Positions 60,934-64,000 of a stretch of DNA of 64,000 bases are shown piece after piece (the first letter of the stretch is position 1; each line of letters begins with the position of its first letter). The stretch comes from Burkholderiales bacterium (GTDB taxonomy: Bacteria; Pseudomonadota; Gammaproteobacteria; Burkholderiales; Casimicrobiaceae), in contig JABTUF010000004.1 of assembly GCA_015075645.1 (NCBI GenBank), positions 62,001-126,000 of the forward strand, written 5' to 3'. The notes under the pieces are model-generated. The model was not told the origin of the DNA. It searched no databases and saw only the letters and a program-made list of their open reading frames with translations. The position numbers and the translations under genes are program-made.

Positions 60934-61740
60934 GTGCGGGCGATCTCCCTCGGCCTCCCCGCCCACCTGGCCGCGCCGCCGTCGTTCTCGCTGCGCTTCG
61001 TGCCGGTGTGGCGGCGCAACCTGCTCGTCTGGCGCAAGCTCGCGCTCGCGAGCGTGCTCGGCAACATCGCCGACCCGCTGTTCTACATGCTCGCGCTCGG
61101 CTACGGCCTGGGCGCGCTCGTCGGCGAGGTCGGCGGGATGCCCTACGTCGCGTTCATCGGCACCGGGATGGTCTGCCAGAGCGCCATGTTCACCGCGTCG
61201 TTCGAGGGCATGTATTCGGCGTTCTCGCGGATGCACGTGCAGCGCACCTGGGAGGGCATCATCAATGCGCCGATCTCGCTCGACGACGTGGTGTTCGCCG
61301 AGTGGATCTGGGCCGGCACCAAGGCCGTGATGTCGACCGCCGCCATCCTCGCGGTGGTCCTGGCGCTCGGATTCGGGCACACGTGGTTCGCGGCCTTCAT
61401 CCTGCCGCTCGGCTTCCTCGTCGGCCTCGTGTTCGGCGCGTTCGGCCTCACGATGACCGCGCTCGCCCCCAACTACGACTTCTTCACCTACTTCTTCACC
61501 CTCGTGATCACGCCGATGCTGCTGCTGTCGGGCGTGTACTTCCCGGTCGACCAGATGCCGGGCGCCCTCGCGGCCGCGGCGAACGTCCTGCCGCTCAAGC
61601 ACGCGATCGACCTCGCCCGCCCGCTGATGCTCGGGCGCGTGCCCGACGCCGTCGCGCTGCACCTCGCCGTGCTGGCGACCTACGCCGCCGCCGCGTACTG
61701 GCTGGCGCTCGTTCTCACCCGGCGCAGGCTCCTCAAGTGA
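60934..61740 (+). CDS. ABC-2 type exporter permease (NodJ-like)
   Basis: A 268-residue permease with six helices of the ABC-2 type. Family block: VWRKLALASVLGNIADPLFY, MQRTWEGI-type loop seen as HVQRTWEGIINAPISLDDVV, and FFTLVITPMLLLSGVYFPVD then QMPGAL. GTG start. With the upstream ATPase it forms a NodIJ-like exporter; in non-rhizobial betaproteobacteria such pairs are common and of unknown cargo. Confidence 0.9.
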   Translation: MRAISLGLPAHLAAPPSFSLRFVPVWRRNLLVWRKLALASVLGNIADPLFYMLALGYGLGALVGEVGGMPYVAFIGTGMVCQSAMFTASFEGMYSAFSRMHVQRTWEGIINAPISLDDVVFAEWIWAGTKAVMSTAAILAVVLALGFGHTWFAAFILPLGFLVGLVFGAFGLTMTALAPNYDFFTYFFTLVITPMLLLSGVYFPVDQMPGALAAAANVLPLKHAIDLARPLMLGRVPDAVALHLAVLATYAAAAYWLALVLTRRRLLK

Positions 61741-61767
61741 CCGCCGCGCCCGGGGCGTCCGTCATGG

Positions 61768-61791
61768 GTCCGGCACTTCGCTGCGCCGGAC
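61768..61791. other. Hairpin in the ABC permease-hemJ gap
   Basis: GTCCGGC (61768-61774) pairs with GCCGGAC (61785-61791) around a 10-base loop. The GGGTCCGGC...GCCGGACG flanks resemble the REP-like variant at 40635. No T-run follows, so it is not a clear terminator. Confidence 0.4.
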
Positions 61792-61813
61792 GAGATTGCA
61801 CGGGGAGGCCGCG

Positions 61814-62236
61814 ATGCTGACGGTCAAGGCGCTGCACATCGTCTTCGTCGTCGCGTGGTACGCGGGGCTCTTCTACCTGCCGCGGCTCTTCGTCTACCAC
61901 GCCCAATGCGCGCCCGACGACCGCGTCGGCAGCGAGCGCTTCAAGGTGATGGAGCGGAAGCTCTACCGCGGCATCATGACGCCCTCCGCCGTGCTGGCGA
62001 TCGGGTTCGGGTCGTGGCTGTGGCTCGGCTACGGGATCTCGGGCGGATGGCTGCACGCGAAGCTCGCGCTCGTCGTGCTGCTCGTCGCGTTCCACGTCTA
62101 CCTCGGCCGCCTCGTCCGCGCGTTCGCGCAGGACCGCAACCGGCACGGGCACGTGTTCTACCGCTGGCTGAACGAGATTCCCGCGCTGCCGATCCTCGTC
62201 GCCGTGGTGTTCCTCGTCGTCCTGAAGCCGTTCTGA
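61814..62236 (+). CDS. hemJ: Protoporphyrinogen IX oxidase HemJ
   Basis: A 140-residue membrane protein with four helices: KALHIVFVVAWYAGLFYLPR with the essential His and the YxGLFYLPRLFVYH block, then MERKLYRGIMTPSAVLAIGF with the conserved Lys, and WLHAKLALVVLLVAFHVYLG. HemJ converts protoporphyrinogen IX to protoporphyrin IX in bacteria lacking HemG/HemY. It is the backbone enzyme for this step; a second, HemY-like one lies in the island at 33282. Confidence 0.9.
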   Translation: MLTVKALHIVFVVAWYAGLFYLPRLFVYHAQCAPDDRVGSERFKVMERKLYRGIMTPSAVLAIGFGSWLWLGYGISGGWLHAKLALVVLLVAFHVYLGRLVRAFAQDRNRHGHVFYRWLNEIPALPILVAVVFLVVLKPF

Positions 62237-62240
62237 CCGC

Positions 62241-63383
62241 GTGGAAGCCTTCTTCGCGCCCTGCCCGCGCGGGCTCGAGGCCGCGCTCGGCGCGGAACTC
62301 GAGCGTCTCGGGGCCGCCTCGGTCGCTCCGGTCGACGGCGGCGTCGGCTTCGCCGGCGCGCTCGAGTTCGCCTGCCGCGCGAACCTCGAATCGCGCCTCG
62401 CGAGCCGCGTGCTGTGGAAGGTCGGCGGCGGGGCCTGCCGCGACGAGCGGGAACTGAATGCGCTCGCCCGCTCGATCGCATGGCCGAAGCACTTCCGCGT
62501 CGACCGCACGATCCGCGTCGACGTCGCGGCCACGCGCTCGCCGCTCCGAAGCCTGGAGTTCGCCACGCTCACCGTGAAGGACGCGGTCTGCGACCGCTTC
62601 CGCGACGAACAAGGCAAGCGCCCGTCGGTCGACAAGCGTGCTGCGGAGGTCCGCGTGCACGCCTACCTCACCGAGCGCGAGGCGACGTTCTACCTCGACA
62701 CCTCGGGCGAGCCGCTCTTCAAGCGCGGCTGGCGGCGCGACACCGAGGAAGCCCCGCTGCGCGAGAACCTGGCGGCCGGGCTCATCGCGCTGTCGGGCTG
62801 GACGCCGGACCTCGCGTTCCTCGACCCGATGTGCGGCAGCGGCACGATCGCGATCGAGGCCGCGGCGATCGCGGCCGATCGCGCCCCCGGACTCACGCGC
62901 ACGTTCGGCTTCCAGAAGCTCGCGTGGTTCGACGGCCCGACCTGGCAGCGCATGAAGCAGCGCGCGCGGGACCGCGTGAAGCCGCCCCCGGAGCGCCCGA
63001 CGATCCACGCGAGCGACCGCCTGCCCGCGGCGGTCGCGAAGACGCGCGCGAACGCGTCGCTCGCGCAACTCGACGGCCATCTCGCGATCGAGCAGGCCGA
63101 CGCGCTCACGCGGCCTGCCCCGGCACCTTCCGGTGTCATCGTCACCAATCCGCCCTACGGCATCCGGCTCGAGGACCAGGAGCGCGTGGCCGCGATGTAC
63201 CCGAAGTTCGGCGACGCGCTCAAGGCCCGATTCGCCGGCTGGTCGGCGTTCCTGTTCTCGGGGGATGCCAACCTCCCGAAGAAGTTCGGCCTCAAGGCCG
63301 AGCGGCGCACACCGCTGTGGAACGGCGCGATCGAGTGCCGGCTCTACGCCTACCGGATCGTCGCGGGCAAACTCGAGCGTTGA
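62241..63383 (+). CDS. THUMP-domain RNA N2-guanine methyltransferase (RlmL N-terminal-like)
   Basis: A 380-residue class I methyltransferase. THUMP domain at 45-155 (LESRLASRVLWKVGGGACRD ... PSVDKRAAEVRVHAYLTERE), SAM motif FLDPMCGSGTIAIEAAAIAA, catalytic NPPY in VIVTNPPYGIRLEDQE. This corresponds to the first half of E. coli RlmL, which makes m2G2445 in 23S rRNA. Many bacteria have this single-domain form. GTG start at 62241, 4 bp after hemJ stop. Confidence 0.88.
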   Translation: MEAFFAPCPRGLEAALGAELERLGAASVAPVDGGVGFAGALEFACRANLESRLASRVLWKVGGGACRDERELNALARSIAWPKHFRVDRTIRVDVAATRSPLRSLEFATLTVKDAVCDRFRDEQGKRPSVDKRAAEVRVHAYLTEREATFYLDTSGEPLFKRGWRRDTEEAPLRENLAAGLIALSGWTPDLAFLDPMCGSGTIAIEAAAIAADRAPGLTRTFGFQKLAWFDGPTWQRMKQRARDRVKPPPERPTIHASDRLPAAVAKTRANASLAQLDGHLAIEQADALTRPAPAPSGVIVTNPPYGIRLEDQERVAAMYPKFGDALKARFAGWSAFLFSGDANLPKKFGLKAERRTPLWNGAIECRLYAYRIVAGKLER

Positions 63384-63463
63384 GCCGGCCGCGCGCCGTC
63401 GCGTCCGGCATCGTCCGTTGGTACCATCGCGAAATCGGGACGGGCTCCTGCACGCTCCCGTCG

Positions 63464-63657
63464 ATGAAAGTGAGGGAGCTCGTCGACCGCCTGAAGCTGG
63501 ACGGGTGGAACCTGGTCCGCTTGCGAGGCCGTCACCGTCAGAATCGACACCCGGTCGAGCCCGGCAGGGTCACCGTGTCCGGCAAGTCGAGTGCGGACGT
63601 TCCGATCGGACCGCTGAAGAGCGCGTTGAAGCAAGCGGGCTCCTGCGAAAGGATTGA
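63464..63657 (+). pseudogene. hicA: HicA-like toxin, frameshifted near its end
   Basis: From ATG 63464 the protein reads MKVRELVDRLKLDGWNLVRL, RGRHRQNRHPVEPGRVTVSG and ADVPIGPLKSALKQA, a HicA mRNA interferase with the catalytic His in RHRQNRHP. The expected tail GLLRKD and stop (TGA 63655-63657, 2 bp before hicB) lies in another frame; one base is missing near 63638. As read, the frame runs on through hicB without a stop. Either a real inactivating deletion or a sequence error. Confidence 0.75.
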
Positions 63658-63659
63658 CC

Positions 63660-63872
63660 ATGCGCTATCTCGTCGTCGTCGAAAAGGGACCGGCATCCTG
63701 GGGCGCGCACGTGCCCGATGTTCCCGGCTGCGTCGCTGCCGCAGAGAGCCGCGAAGCGGTGCTCGAACTCATTCGCGACGCCATCGCGTTTCATGTCGGG
63801 GGCCTGCGCGCGGAGGGCGAAGACGTTCCGGTTCCGGCCTCGTCCGCCGAAGTCGTGGAGGTCGACGCGTAG
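63660..63872 (+). CDS. hicB: HicB-like antitoxin
   Basis: A 70-residue protein with the HicB partial RNase-H-like fold: MRYLVVVEKGPASWGAHVPD, VPGCVAAAESREAVLELIRD and AIAFHVGGLRAEGEDVPVPA. It lacks the C-terminal ribbon-helix-helix or HTH of long HicBs, which is common for short forms. Immediately follows the hicA frame, as in hicAB pairs. Confidence 0.85.
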   Translation: MRYLVVVEKGPASWGAHVPDVPGCVAAAESREAVLELIRDAIAFHVGGLRAEGEDVPVPASSAEVVEVDA

Positions 63873-63928
63873 CCGCAGCCTCCGCCTACGCTAGAATTGC
63901 GGTTCCGAAAGCCCTTGCCCGCCCTGCC

Positions 63929-64000
63929 ATGGGAATGCTCCCCGCCCGCCACTACGTTTCCGAGCACACGCAGTTCATCCGCGAGGTGCTCGAGCAGAAG
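63929..64000 (+). CDS. DUF3460-type protein, partial
   Basis: The frame from ATG 63929 (or 63935) reads MGMLPARHYVSEHTQFIREV and LEQK up to the right edge. HYxSEHTQFIRE is the start of DUF3460 proteins, short proteins found mainly in betaproteobacteria. A TAGAAT -10-like box lies at 63891-63896. Cut by the window end. Confidence 0.6.
   Translation, partial: MGMLPARHYVSEHTQFIREVLEQK

Overview
The window is high-GC DNA from a betaproteobacterium-like chromosome. The evidence is gene content and order: pilT-pilU next to yggS, proC, yggT and a DUF167 gene; pdxA-rsmA; a DUF971-ubiE-TIM44-ubiJ-ubiB series; and a DUF3460-type start at the right edge. No rRNA, tRNA or CRISPR array was seen.

Layout. 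(a) 1-6.2 kb: a partial membrane gene, a small membrane protein, then a leftward block of MoxR ATPase, GNAT, UbiA-type prenyltransferase and VWA protein, with AzlC/AzlD upstream. Two clusters of REP-like palindromes lie here. (b) 6.5-13.6 kb, rightward: a small unknown protein, HpcH/HpaI aldolase, aldose epimerase, SMP-30 lactonase and GH31 glycosidase, which read as a sugar/sugar-acid catabolic operon, then pdxA and rsmA. (c) 13.7-18.7 kb: DUF167, yggT, proC, yggS (leftward) and pilT, pilU (rightward). (d) 18.67-40.83 kb: an island bounded by dead insertion sequences and by copies of a dispersed repeat. (e) 40.8-53 kb: MFS exporter, ubiquinone genes split by a 5-kb accessory block (AfsR/MalT-like regulator, unknown proteins, a c-type cytochrome), ubiB. 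(f) 53-64 kb: potABCD-type polyamine transporter, GNAT, VanZ-like protein, 2Fe-2S ferredoxin, hydrolase, NodIJ-like ABC exporter, hemJ, rlmL-like methyltransferase, hicAB.

The island is the main discovery. Its leftward operon encodes a bd-like oxidase subunit, two membrane-anchored c-type cytochromes, a Tat-exported molybdopterin alpha subunit, a small unknown protein, a four-cluster Fe-S beta subunit, a TorD-type chaperone, a heme-b gamma subunit and a radical SAM protein. The alpha and beta sequences look like the periplasmic nitrite oxidoreductase (NXR) group of Nitrospira/Nitrospina/anammox bacteria rather than NarGH. The beta gene holds a 16-base stretch that matches, from memory, the Nitrospira primer nxrB169f. 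Divergent from it lies an operon for a universal-stress protein fused to a PCP_red domain, a HemY-like oxidase, a PAS histidine kinase and a sigma-54-dependent response regulator. The 259-bp gap between the two operons carries one sigma-54-type promoter in each direction with palindromes between them. This suggests a self-contained, phosphorelay-controlled, laterally acquired nitrite-oxidation (or related oxyanion) module in a betaproteobacterial backbone. Substrate and direction of catalysis are inferred, not shown by sequence.

Other points: both toxin-antitoxin pairs in the window have a frameshifted toxin and an intact antitoxin; REP-like palindromes come in two orientation-specific, compensating variants.
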